Under the pieces are notes generated by a model. The model ran no database searches and had not been told where the DNA came from. It saw only the letters and a list, made by a program, of their open reading frames with translations. DNA of 64,000 nucleotides from Calamus simplicifolius (lineage: Eukaryota; Streptophyta; Magnoliopsida; Arecales; Arecaceae). Position numbers and translations under genes: made by a program. Below are positions 55,346 through 64,000 of this stretch, one piece after another; position 1 is the stretch's first letter; the number at the start of each line of letters is the position of its first letter. Where the stretch lies: contig UESW01000063.1 of assembly GCA_900491605.1 (NCBI GenBank), forward strand, positions 58,768-122,767, written 5' to 3'.

Positions 55346-55810
55346 ATTTGAAACCCCTAAGGAAATTTATCTAAAATTCTTTCAAATCCTTGATCTTTAA
55401 GGAAATCTTATCTAGAATTCACATCTAATTGATCTATTCAAATCCAATGATTATTTTATCAATTTTTATGATCAATTTCCGGACACATTTCAGAAATTTC
55501 ATGTTTTTGCTCTGAAATGGTCTCGGAGCCGACTCGGTGAGTATCGGAGTCGACTCCAGGTTTCTACTGAAACTCTTGAGTCGACCCCTTCTCGGCGCGA
55601 GTCGACTCCACTTCGGGATGGTTTTCTGTGACTGTCCGGAGTCGACCCCTCGCTTTGCGGGAGCCGACTCGAAGTGGTCCCAGGTCGATTTATCTAGGGC
55701 AGAGTCGACTCGCCGTTCATTTCAATCTCTCAATCTCAAAATACTCTCTCCAAAATACTTCCAGACCTTCCAAATTCCCAGAATCCCTGATTAACCCTTC
55801 CAATCGATCA
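55346..55810 (+). other. Intergenic segment with a second GAGTCGACTC array
   Basis: 55524-55716 carries about eight copies of GAG(T/C)CGAC(T/C)C like those in the LTR. It lies between the end of pol and the extra ORF. The frames through it (55537-55855) are not genes. Confidence 0.75.
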
Positions 55811-57163
55811 ATGGCCCCTAAAACTCGAGGTTCTAACCTTGTGCGGCCGGTGTGAAGAGGAAGAGGCTGTGAGGAAGACCGTGAGGCGTCCGTTCGTGAG
55901 CCTCACCTAGCTCGGATTCAACTCATCTTCTCAACTCCAAATGCTTCTCCATCTACAGCTCCTTCTCAGGTAGATAGACTCGCTGATAGAATCATACTAC
56001 GGGGAGAAAAGTAGATTTTGAATTGTTTGAGGCTGAGGGATTTCTTTTGGGAAGACAGTTGATAGAGATGGGTTGGGAAAAGATCTGTTCCTTAGATTGC
56101 CCTACATATCCCGCCCTTGTCAAGGAATTTTATAAGAATCTATCTAGAGGAGATAATGGTCTTATAAGCATTGTTAGAGGAAACCGAATTTCAGTGACTG
56201 TAGAGCTGCTTTCAAGATTGTTGGATCTACCCATGTCAGGAACTTCTACATTTTCTTCGGATGACAGAAGCCCAGCACTGTCTAGACTACTTAACCGGGA
56301 GGTTGTCGGTTTTGAGGAAGTTTTTGCCAATCAGTTATCCTTAGAACTGAGACTGCTCCACAACATCTGTAGTAGAATCCTTTTCCCAAAATTGGGAGAT
56401 TCGATTATGTGTCAGAAAGGGATATTTTTGTGATGGATGCAATTGTAACGGGTAAACCCATTAACCTTCCTAGTATGATTTTATGGTATATTGCCGACTG
56501 TGGAGGTAAGAGAAAATCAAGCTTGCCCTATGGCATGATCCTCACTAAAATTTTCCAGAGCCAAGGGATTGTCATTTCTGATAGTGAGCCTATGAGGAAC
56601 TTGAGACACACAGATTTTTACAGCTTGGCCACTATACATAGGATGGGATTTGTTAAGAAGAACGGAAATGGGAAAGGAAAGGTTTGATAGAAGAAAGAGC
56701 AGCGGATGCTGAGGCACCGGGACCATCGGTTAGACACTCTTCGCCTGCACCTCCGAGCCCTCCTATTTCTGCTCCTGCTCCTACCCTGCTCCATTGTTTG
56801 ATCAAGCTTCATCTTCATCAGTTGGCTTCACAGAACTTCAGTTAAGGCAACTCAAAGGCCTTCTTGATGATCAGTCAGAAAAATTAAAATCAGAGTTTGA
56901 AAACAAGTTTATGAATCTCAAGGAAACTCTATACTCTTTGGATGACCGAATCACCAAAATAGAATCTACTCTCAGCACTTCTTCAGAATCTTTAAGTGGA
57001 GATCTAAGAACATATTTGAAGAACTTAAAGATGTCTGCGGAGATGGCGAAACTATGCTAAATGCAACGCTGAGCTACAAGATAAAATTTTGACTGCTTGC
57101 ACCTTTGTGGATGAGAGACTAAAGGACTATGTGAAGATACAAACAGATGGAATGAAAAAATAA
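55811..57163 (+). pseudogene. Envelope-position ORF of the SIRE element
   Basis: Starts MAPKTRGSNLVRPV. After early frame changes it contains a 136-codon part (FEAEGFLLGRQLIEMGWEKI, YPALVKEFYKNLSRGDNGLI, SVTVELLSRLLDLPMSG), then DAIVTGKPINLPSMILWYIA, a proline-rich hinge near 56720-56790, and a coiled coil (LRQLKGLLDDQSEKLKSEFE, DDRITKIESTLSTSSE). It ends near a TAA at 57161. This corresponds to the putative plant transposon protein domain found at this position in SIRE elements. It was called env-like because of position, but no signal peptide or membrane segment is evident, and its function is unknown. Confidence 0.7.
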
Positions 57164-57633
57164 TTGATCATTTGACTAGGATTGTTAGGACTCACTTTAA
57201 TGTATTAGATACTCAGTCCTTGCAATGTATTGAAGTTAATGTTATGTTTTACATTTTGATCAATGTATTAGACACTTTGATGTAATGAAATGAATGTCTT
57301 TTTGAATACTCAATGTATTTCTTCCTATTATCAATGAATGAATGATTTTGTTAAATCATATCTTGAATGAAATGATAATGTTTATTGCTTCTCTACCTTT
57401 TTGTTGATAACAAAAAAGGGGGAGAGTTTTATAGTTTTATAACTGTATATGCATATGGGAGAAATTATTAATCAATGATATAAAATGATTGAATGAATGA
57501 GATATATTTTTGAGTTTCATAGGGGGAGCTACCTCATTCAGGGGGAGCCTAAGCCTAACTATGAAATCAAAATAAATTCACGAATCAATCATGCATAAAC
57601 TCAATGTTTTTGTCATCATCAAAAAGGGGAGAT
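57164..57633 (+). promoter_or_regulatory. 3' region of the SIRE element with multiple polypurine tracts
   Basis: AAAAAAGGGGGAGAG near 57411, AGGGGGAGC near 57521, CAGGGGGAGCC near 57540 and AAAAAGGGGAGA immediately before the 3' LTR. Repeated tracts of this kind are a known trait of SIRE elements. No gene. Confidence 0.8.
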
Positions 57634-59307
57634 TGTTGGGGAGATTGTTGAAAATTATATGCCCCAATCTTATTGATTTTGATGATTACCAAAAGCCATG
57701 TGTACATTAAAAGATGTAATGAGTTTATTTACATGAGCAATGAATTTATTTAGAACAATGAATGAGAATGTTAAAGTATAACTTTAATCAAATTGAAAGT
57801 AACTTCAAGTTCAATGTTTAAGCTTTCAAAAAGAAATTCAATACTTCATATTTTAATCAATGAGTTTTTGGAACATTTCTTGAATTGATTCCTAATGTCA
57901 ATTTTATTATATTCAAGTCAAAATAATGATTTAAAATGAATCTGGAACGAATTTAAAGTCAATCAGAAAACTTTCTGATTTTTGATACGTTCCGGAGCCG
58001 ACTCTTGAGTTTCAGAGTCGACTCCACTCAGAGTACAGAAATGACTGTCTGTCTCGAGTCGACCCATGCAATTTCTCGAGTCGACCCCCGATTCTGTCGA
58101 GCCGACTCCATGACTGTGCGAGTCGACTCCGCTCAGACACCAGAGGTGTGTTTTTCTGAGCACTTCGCGAGTCGACCCCCAACTTTTCATGAGTCGACCC
58201 CCGACTGTCAGGAGTCGACACTTTACTTTTGATGAGTCGACCCTATAACTTTCTGAGTATTTCTATTTTTGGTATCACGACCTCGAGCCGACTCGCGGAA
58301 AGCAGAGTCGACTCCAGCAAATCTGGGCGAAATTTTTCCGAATGCCAACTCAGCGTCAACGGTAAGATTTTTAATTAACGGCTATTTTTCTTTGTTTCTA
58401 ACGGCTATATTTTTGCAGAATCTATAAATAGAGAAGCCGTTTTCAAATCAAAGATATACAAATAGAGATATTCATTTCAAGAGAAAAGAAAAGAAAAATC
58501 GAAAAACAGAGCTTCATTTGAAAAAATCCGTGATTCAAAATAGAGTGAAAGAAAGAGTGTGAAATCAAAGGAAGCTCCTTCTGTGTTCAAGCTCAACAAT
58601 CCAAGGAAGCTTCAGAAGAAAATCCAAGAGCTATTCAAGAGCATCTCAAGTGATTTTCAACACTCAAAGAAAAGAGGAAAAGCTCAAATCAACTCCAACA
58701 TACATTCCGTGAAGAATCCGAGCTGAGGCCCGATTCTACACTTCAAAGGAGTTGAGGAAAAGAAGAAAAGCTCAAAGCCAACCAACTGCAAATCAGGCTT
58801 TTCTAAACTTTATTCTTATATTTGTTTATCTGCTCATTAAGGAGCTTTGTAACTGAAAAACAATATTTCTATTCTTTGTGTCTAGTTCAATCTGGGGGAT
58901 TGAACTAGTTGGAGGTAGTCTTACCTCGGTACAAGCTTGGTTAAGCTTGGGTTAGGGTTTTTGTGCTGGTGAGCCCTTGAAAACCAGCTGGGTTCGTTGT
59001 GATCCCGGGAAAACAACAAGTTTGAGTTGTGAGCTTGTAAAACAACTCTGCTGTAATCTAGGGTGATTATAGTGTGGACCCAAGTGAATCTTGGGAGTGG
59101 ACGTAGGTGTTGGATACACCGAACCACTATAAAATCTTTGTGTTTGCCGTGCTTCCATTGACTCTTTCTCTATCTCTGTTTTATTCACTGCACTTTATAT
59201 TTGCATTGCTATTGCCTTCATTCTTATTAAGCAAACATTTTTAAAAGGCTAATTTTTAAAGAACCCAATTCATCCCCCCCCCTCTTCGGTTGTCATCTGG
59301 GCCAACA
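57634..59307 (+). repeat. 3' LTR of the SIRE element
   Basis: It matches 48834-50510 almost base for base, with few substitutions (for example CTGAGTATT for CTGAACATT) and single-base length changes in short runs. Confidence 0.95.
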
Positions 59308-59312
59308 GAGGC

Positions 59313-61425
59313 GTCGCACAGGTGATTAAAATGTGAAGGAAGAGGACTCCTTCCTTCATCCTGGTGCGCATCATTCTCAGGTATGTTCCTCCTGCCACAC
59401 ACAGAGAGAGAGAGAGCCAGAGAGAGAGAGCCTGAGAGAGAGAAAGAGCCGGGAAGAGAGAGAGAGAAAGAGAGCCAAAGAGAGAGAGAGAGGGCCTGTG
59501 GATTGGCCGGTGACCTCCATCGGCGCCGGGCGTGCGTCCGGTGGAGGTCTGGCTGGCCTTGGTGGCCGCCGTGTCGCTGGCACCGAGCGCACAGCACGGG
59601 AACAGAAAGAAAGAAAGAGAGAGGGAGAGAGAAAATTAAGGAGAGAGAGAGAGAGGCGCGGCCGGCTCTGGTCCGGCCAACGGCGGCCGACCGGCCCCAT
59701 TTTGGTAGGAATCGACGCCGGCGCGGTGAATTTCATGCGGGAGCAGAAAGAGAGAAAGAGAGAGAGGGAGAGAAATTAAGAGAGAGAGTGGGGATGGAGG
59801 CCGGCCGCGGCGGTGGCCGGCTCTGGCCCGGCCTCCGGTGGTCGGGCCGGATGGGATTAGGCCGGCGGCAGCCCTGGCTGCCGACCGGATTGGTGTCCCC
59901 TGTTTCGGGTGAAACAGGGGAGCAGGGGGAAGGGGTTTGGCCATGGGCCGGCTGGGCCGGCCTGGTCTGGGCCTTCTGGGCCATGCTGTGAGCACTTTTG
60001 GGGCTAGTTTTTGGGCCCCATAACGGGCCGAGATTAGCAAGAAAATTATATGGTTAGAATCTGGGTTAATTCTAGTTTTTAGAATATTTTTACTTCCCCA
60101 ATTGGGTGTGTATAGTGGGAGATATTCGAGTCCAAAGTTGGGCCCGTGAACTAGTTTGGGTAGGGTCTTAGGGGTCATTTTATTAATTAGATTTCAGTGA
60201 ATTAATTATGTACATTGATCCTGTAGGTGCCCAGACATCTGATTAGTTGGTGCATCATTTGGATTTTGCGTAGGAGGTAAGTAAGACTATTATGCAAATT
60301 TAATAATTTTTTAATTAATAAATTGAGTATATACAGTTTGCATGCATTTTTATTATCTGAATTGTCTATGTAGCATGGAACTGTGGATTACAAATGAACA
60401 ATTATATGATGATAGTGATTGGTAATATGTAAGAAATGATTTGATGTATATGCCAGAAATGTGATTGCCTGTACGATATGTTTATATTGAGGTGACTATA
60501 TGCATTTCTTAGTACTGTACAAACCACTATGGTAATGTGAGATACAAATGCATGATGTAATTGTGATGAAAGTGTTAAATAGATTTATATGGGTCACCGC
60601 GGTTCTCCTTTACTATGGCCCCACACTTGTAGATGTGTTCTGTTGATTTTATATGGCCACACACACTGAAGATGTATTCTGTTATGATATGGCCCCACAC
60701 ATTGTAGACATGTTCTGTTATGATATGGCCACACACACCGTAGAGTGTGTTCTGTTATGGTATGGCCCCACATGTCTTATAATGTGTTCTGTTGATTTTT
60801 ATATGGCCACATACATCGTAGAGTGTGTTCTGTTTTGGTATGGCCCCACACATCGTACAATGTGTTCTGTTGATTATATATGGCCACACATCTGGAGGAT
60901 GTGCTCTGATTGAGGTATTGCAGGGCCGTGGGACACAGGAAATCTATAATTACATAAATAGTGAGTTTGCTAGAATGCATATCCTGATGCTTATCGAATG
61001 TTCAATTTATGTTAAGTTGACAAAATGCATATGTTGATAACATGTTAATATAATTCAAGTATGATATGATTGTATAATAGGCTTACTTATTGAGTGTAAA
61101 CTCATTAAACCTTCACAATGTTTTTCAGAGCCTCAGGGTTGATGATGGATATTCGGAGTTGATAGAGCTTCTAATAAATAAAATAAGAACCATTGCATTG
61201 GTGTAATCCTATTATGTTTGTGTGTAGGGCTTGTTGTAGCCCAACTTTATTAGCATGACTTGGGTGTAGGGTTTGAAACCCAAAACTTATAACTATCATT
61301 GTATTATGGTTGGTTTTCATATTTTGCCCCATTTGAATCATATATCAAGATTTTTAAGACGCCTTGCATGCCTGGCACGCGGCAGGTTGTCACCCTAGCC
61401 CAATATTTGGGTCTGGGGCATGACA
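59313..61425 (+). repeat. 5' LTR of gypsy B, part 2
   Basis: After the GAGGC duplication the LTR continues to GGGGCATGACA. It contains a GA-rich stretch (59396-59500 and 59600-59790), a part like gypsy A (TTTTTGGGCCCCATAACGGG) and a minisatellite (60615-60912). Long frames on both strands in the GA/CT-rich and GC-rich parts are not genes. Confidence 0.85.
60615..60912. repeat. 36-41-bp minisatellite in the gypsy B LTR
   Basis: Eight copies starting ATGGCC at 60615, 60653, 60689, 60725, 60762, 60803, 60839 and 60880, mostly alternating ATGGCCCCACA and ATGGCCACACA types, each followed by GTAGA.GTGTTCTGTT. The equivalent place in gypsy A's LTR has no such array. Confidence 0.9.
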
Positions 61426-61432
61426 GCTTTAG

Positions 61433-61444
61433 TGGTATCATAGC
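61433..61444 (+). promoter_or_regulatory. Primer-binding site of gypsy B
   Basis: TGGTATCATAGC, one base from the iMet site, seven bases after the LTR, the same spacing as in gypsy A. Confidence 0.8.
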
Positions 61445-61613
61445 CTAGGTTATTGACCTTAGGATCACATACATGATGACACCCTAGGCAAACAAATAGG
61501 TTGACATTGAAACAATTACCACTTTATATGAATTTCAAACCTTATGTTTTGGGAGCCTGATATGAAAAGTTTGATCATGATTTTTATAATAACTAATTTA
61601 TCAGGAGATAGTA

Positions 61614-62760
61614 ATGGCTCGCACTAGGAGCCAACAAAATGATGAGGGCTCCCAGGTTGGAAATGTTGGTTAACCAGGAGGTCAGGATGCTACTGGAGGT
61701 ACTGCCCCTGTCAACCCTGTTGGGACTGATCATCAGCGACTCCAGACCGAGATGCTTCAGGTTCTATCGAGTATGGCACAGTCGATGCGGGACATGCAAT
61801 AATAAATTCATCAGGCTTTATCCTCTCAGTCTGCCAATCCTGCTCTGCAGACTTAGCCTACTCCCACTGTTCCGTAGAGTCAGCCTACCCCTATTGTCCC
61901 GCAGATGCAGCCTGCTTCCACTATGCCACAGACTCTATTTGTCCCCTGCTCCACAAATTCAGTCCACTGTACCTACTACTCATTTCACACATTGACCCAG
62001 CCTACTCCACCTCAACCCTGGGTAGGGATTGGCCGTAGCTTTGCAGATTTCAAGAAGTTTGCCCTGCTCCTTTCTCTGGTTCTAGCAACCCTATTGATGC
62101 TGAGAGATGGGTGCGAGATATGGAGAAGGCTTTTATGGCCCATGGTAGCCAGGAGTTGGAGCGGATCAGATTTGCTACTTATCTTCTCCAGGGGGAGGCT
62201 TATTACTGGTGGCTAGTTGAGGAGCAGCATCGTGGTGGTCAGGTTATGTCTTGGGGAGAGTTTAAGGAGGTTTCTTTGACAAGTACTTTCCCAGCAGTGT
62301 ACAAAGGAGAGATGAAATCAGAATTTCTTAAGTTGGAGCAAAGGAATCTTTCTGTGGCCCAATATGAAGCTGAGTTCACCAGATTGGCCTGCTTTGCTCC
62401 AAGTATTGTGACTAATGAAATGGCCAAGATCACCAGATTTACTGAGGGGCTGCGACCCAGACTGATGCAGGCAGTCAATGCATTTGAGCTTCATTCCTAT
62501 AGTGCTGTGGTGAATAAGGCTTTGGTAATTGAGAGAGATATGAATACAGTTCAGAAGGATTGAGAGCAGCAGAGGAAGAAAAAGGGGCCTATTGCAGGCC
62601 AACCCCCAACCCAGGTCAGGAAGAGAGGTGTGCAGCAGGCCCAGCAGGACAGAGGAATAGAGAGACACGTTGCCTTCGCTGTGGAGTTTTCACCCAAAAA
62701 GGCCTTGCCGTGGTGTGTCGGGTGCCTGCTACCTCTGTGGAAGGACTGATCACAAAATGG
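61614..62760 (+). pseudogene. Gag of gypsy B
   Basis: Starts MARTRSQQNDEGSQVGNVG, then a TAA at 61671. A glutamine- and proline-rich region follows, then the gag domain in a 150-codon frame (62111-62563): ERIRFATYLLQGEAYYWWLV, EEQHRGGQVMSWGEFKE, LKLEQRNLSVAQYEAEFTRL and MNTVQKD before TGA. The zinc-knuckle region near 62660-62770 is frameshifted (CLRCG...). It is better preserved than gypsy A's gag and shows what that one has lost. Confidence 0.85.
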
Positions 62761-63014
62761 CTACCTGTCCCCTTAGAAGACTCAGCAGCCCTCTTCTAGT
62801 CAAGGGTTGATTCAGCAGCAGCAGCAGCCACAGGACCCAGGGTAGAGTCTTCAACCTCTCAGCAGGATGCTCTGCTTCTAATTCTGTGGTGACAGGTAAA
62901 CCATTTAAATACATACCTAGTATAATACCTTTCTAGCGCAATGTATTGGTAAGTACTAGAACATTAGATTAAATGTTAAATCTTTGATGTTAAAACAAAA
63001 TTTACTTATATCCA
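62761..63014 (+). other. Linker between gag and protease of gypsy B
   Basis: A CAG-rich stretch near 62810-62830 and AT-rich sequence; no separate gene. Gypsy A has the corresponding linker at 35450-35706. Confidence 0.5.
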
Positions 63015-63420
63015 GGAATGATTAAAGTTGGCACTGCGTATGCTCAAACACTTATTGACCCGGGTGCCACGCATTCAATTATATCTGACACCTATCTTAG
63101 CAAGAATACATCATTGACACCTGATCTCTAGACCATGAGTTGCTCATTGCCTTTCCAAATGGTGATATTATGAAGTTGGCACAGTATGCAAATCCTGCTT
63201 GATTATCATTGAGGATATGAGATTATATGCTGATCTTTTTCCTTCCATTGAAATTCTTTGATGTTATCCTTGGCATGGATTGGTTAGCCTCCTATCATGC
63301 TCAGTAGACTTGTTTCAGGAAGATTGTCAATTTCAAAATTCCAAATCAGTCTGAATTCAGTTTTACTGGGGTCAGTCACATCTAGCCTCTGTGTTCATTT
63401 CAGCGCTACAGCTGGAAAGT
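63015..63420 (+). pseudogene. Protease of gypsy B
   Basis: MIKVGTAYAQTLIDPGATHS, then ISDTYLSKNTSLTPD. DPGAT is the usual active site in this branch. Several one-base losses compared with gypsy A (near 63120, 63175, 63300) break the frame; DVILGMDWLASYHA is still readable. Confidence 0.8.
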
Positions 63421-64000
63421 ATTTATTGAGTGGTGGTCAAGGATTCCTTGCTGTTGTTAAGGATCTGCAAAAGGAGGAGACCAAGTTGGAGGATATTCCT
63501 GTAGCTCGAGAATTTCCTGATGTTTTCCCTAAGAATTGACTGATTTGCCCCCAGATCGGGAGGTTGAATTCTCCATGACTTAATTCCTGAACTGGGCCTA
63601 TATCCAAGGCTCCTTACCGCATGGCCCCGCTGAGTTAAAAGAATTGAAAGATCAGTTGCAGGAGCTCCTAGATCGGGGATTTATCAGACCCAGTGTTTTC
63701 CCCTTGGGGTGCTCCAGTTCTATTTGTTAAAGAAGGATGGCAGTCTCCGGCTATGCATGATTATCGGGAAATAATAAGGTAACCGTGCGGAACAGATACC
63801 CTTTGCCGAGGATTGATGACTTGTTTTGATCAACTCCAAGGAGCCCGAGTATCTCGAAGATTGATCTCAGGTCAGGTTACCATCAGCTTAAAGTCAAGGA
63901 GGGAGATGTGCCTAAAACAGCATTCAGAACCAGATATGGCCATTACAATTTTTAGTGATGGCCATTGGATTGACTAATGCCCCGGCAGCATTCATGGACT
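63421..64000 (+). pseudogene. Reverse transcriptase start of gypsy B, cut by the window end
   Basis: QGFLAVVKDLQKEETKLEDI, PVAREFPDVFP, then in other frames KELKDQLQELLDRGFIRPS, KIDLRSGYHQLKVKEGDV and, just before the end, TNAPAAFMD. Length changes in short runs interrupt it about every 100 bases. The catalytic FIDD lies outside the window. Confidence 0.8.

Larger units (their letters stand above)
48834..59307 (+). mobile_element. SIRE-lineage Ty1/copia element, complete
   Basis: Flanked by GAGGC (48829-48833 and 59308-59312). LTRs of 1677 and 1674 bp are nearly identical, so this is the youngest datable LTR insertion here. Gag has two zinc knuckles, pol is in copia order, an extra ORF lies after pol, and several AGGGGGAG polypurine tracts precede the 3' LTR. 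This combination is characteristic of SIRE/Maximus elements. In spite of its youth, gag and pol are frameshifted. Confidence 0.9.
48686..64000 (+). mobile_element. Gypsy B: second chromovirus-like gypsy element, runs off the window
   Basis: Its 5' LTR starts TGTAGTAACCCG at 48686, is interrupted by the SIRE copia, and ends GGGGCATGACA at 61425. The primer site, gag, protease and the first part of RT follow and closely resemble gypsy A. Small deletions in runs of identical bases break every frame. It lies in the same orientation as gypsy A, 300 bp away, in the same host exon. Confidence 0.85.

Noticed and set aside
59256..60178. Frames of up to 202 codons in the gypsy B LTR
   Set aside because: GA/CT repeats and GC-rich LTR sequence read in several frames; no conserved protein.
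63040..63075. DPG instead of DSG/DTG at the protease active site of gypsy B (DPN in gypsy A), considered as novel
   Set aside because: DPG motifs are common in plant gypsy polyproteins as I know them, so only the lost glycine in gypsy A is unusual.
1..64000. tRNA and rRNA genes
   Set aside because: Looked for T-arm GGTTCGAATCC-type words and rRNA landmarks; the only tRNA-related words are retrotransposon primer sites.

Overview
This is plant nuclear DNA. It is AT-rich overall, has GT..AG introns, contains a FANTASTIC FOUR-type gene known only from plants, and is dominated by plant lineages of LTR retrotransposons (Ty3/gypsy Tat and chromovirus, Ty1/copia SIRE) together with CACTA, Tourist-like and foldback DNA transposons. 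The style suggests a monocot, but the sequence does not prove it. Only one gene looks intact; nearly everything else is transposon sequence in various states of decay.

Layout. 1-5.1 kb: the right-hand end of a CACTA transposon (subterminal repeats and terminal repeat ending at 5103), preceded by two exons of a broken TRAP-alpha (signal sequence receptor alpha) gene copy, possibly captured by the element. 5.1-7.6 kb: AT-rich, no gene. 7.69-8.40 kb (minus): an intact FANTASTIC FOUR-like gene. 9.25-24.68 kb: a complete 15.4-kb Tat-lineage gypsy element on the minus strand with TSD ATAAC, 1.05-kb LTRs, dual RNase H, and a long 3' region holding an antisense (plus-strand) ORF of the putative gypsy-type transposon protein family, two related small TATA-driven ORFs and several minisatellites. 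24.7-28.6 kb: AT microsatellites, a 518-bp foldback MITE, an LTR fragment and a solo LTR sitting inside an (AT)n tract. 28.6-31.6 kb: a degenerate gypsy-like element with a Tourist-like MITE in its 3' LTR.

31.9-64.0 kb is a nested insertion cluster in an unidentified host gene that is now a pseudogene. Gypsy A (chromovirus-like, 32136-48385, TSD GAACT) sits inside an exon. Its 3' end carries a 1.5-kb tandem duplication (pol tail plus partial LTR), and its 3' LTR is split by copia X (42845-48324, TSD TGTTT). About 300 bp further on, a second element of the same kind, gypsy B (48686 to beyond the window), enters the same exon. Its 5' LTR is split by a SIRE-lineage copia (48834-59307, TSD GAGGC) that carries an envelope-position ORF.

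Relative ages follow from the nesting. Copia X is younger than gypsy A, and the SIRE, with almost identical LTRs, is younger than gypsy B. Stops and lost catalytic residues in gypsy A and copia X are mainly C-to-T/G-to-A changes, as expected of long-methylated DNA. Frameshifts are frequent everywhere, including in the young SIRE, so some may be assembly errors.
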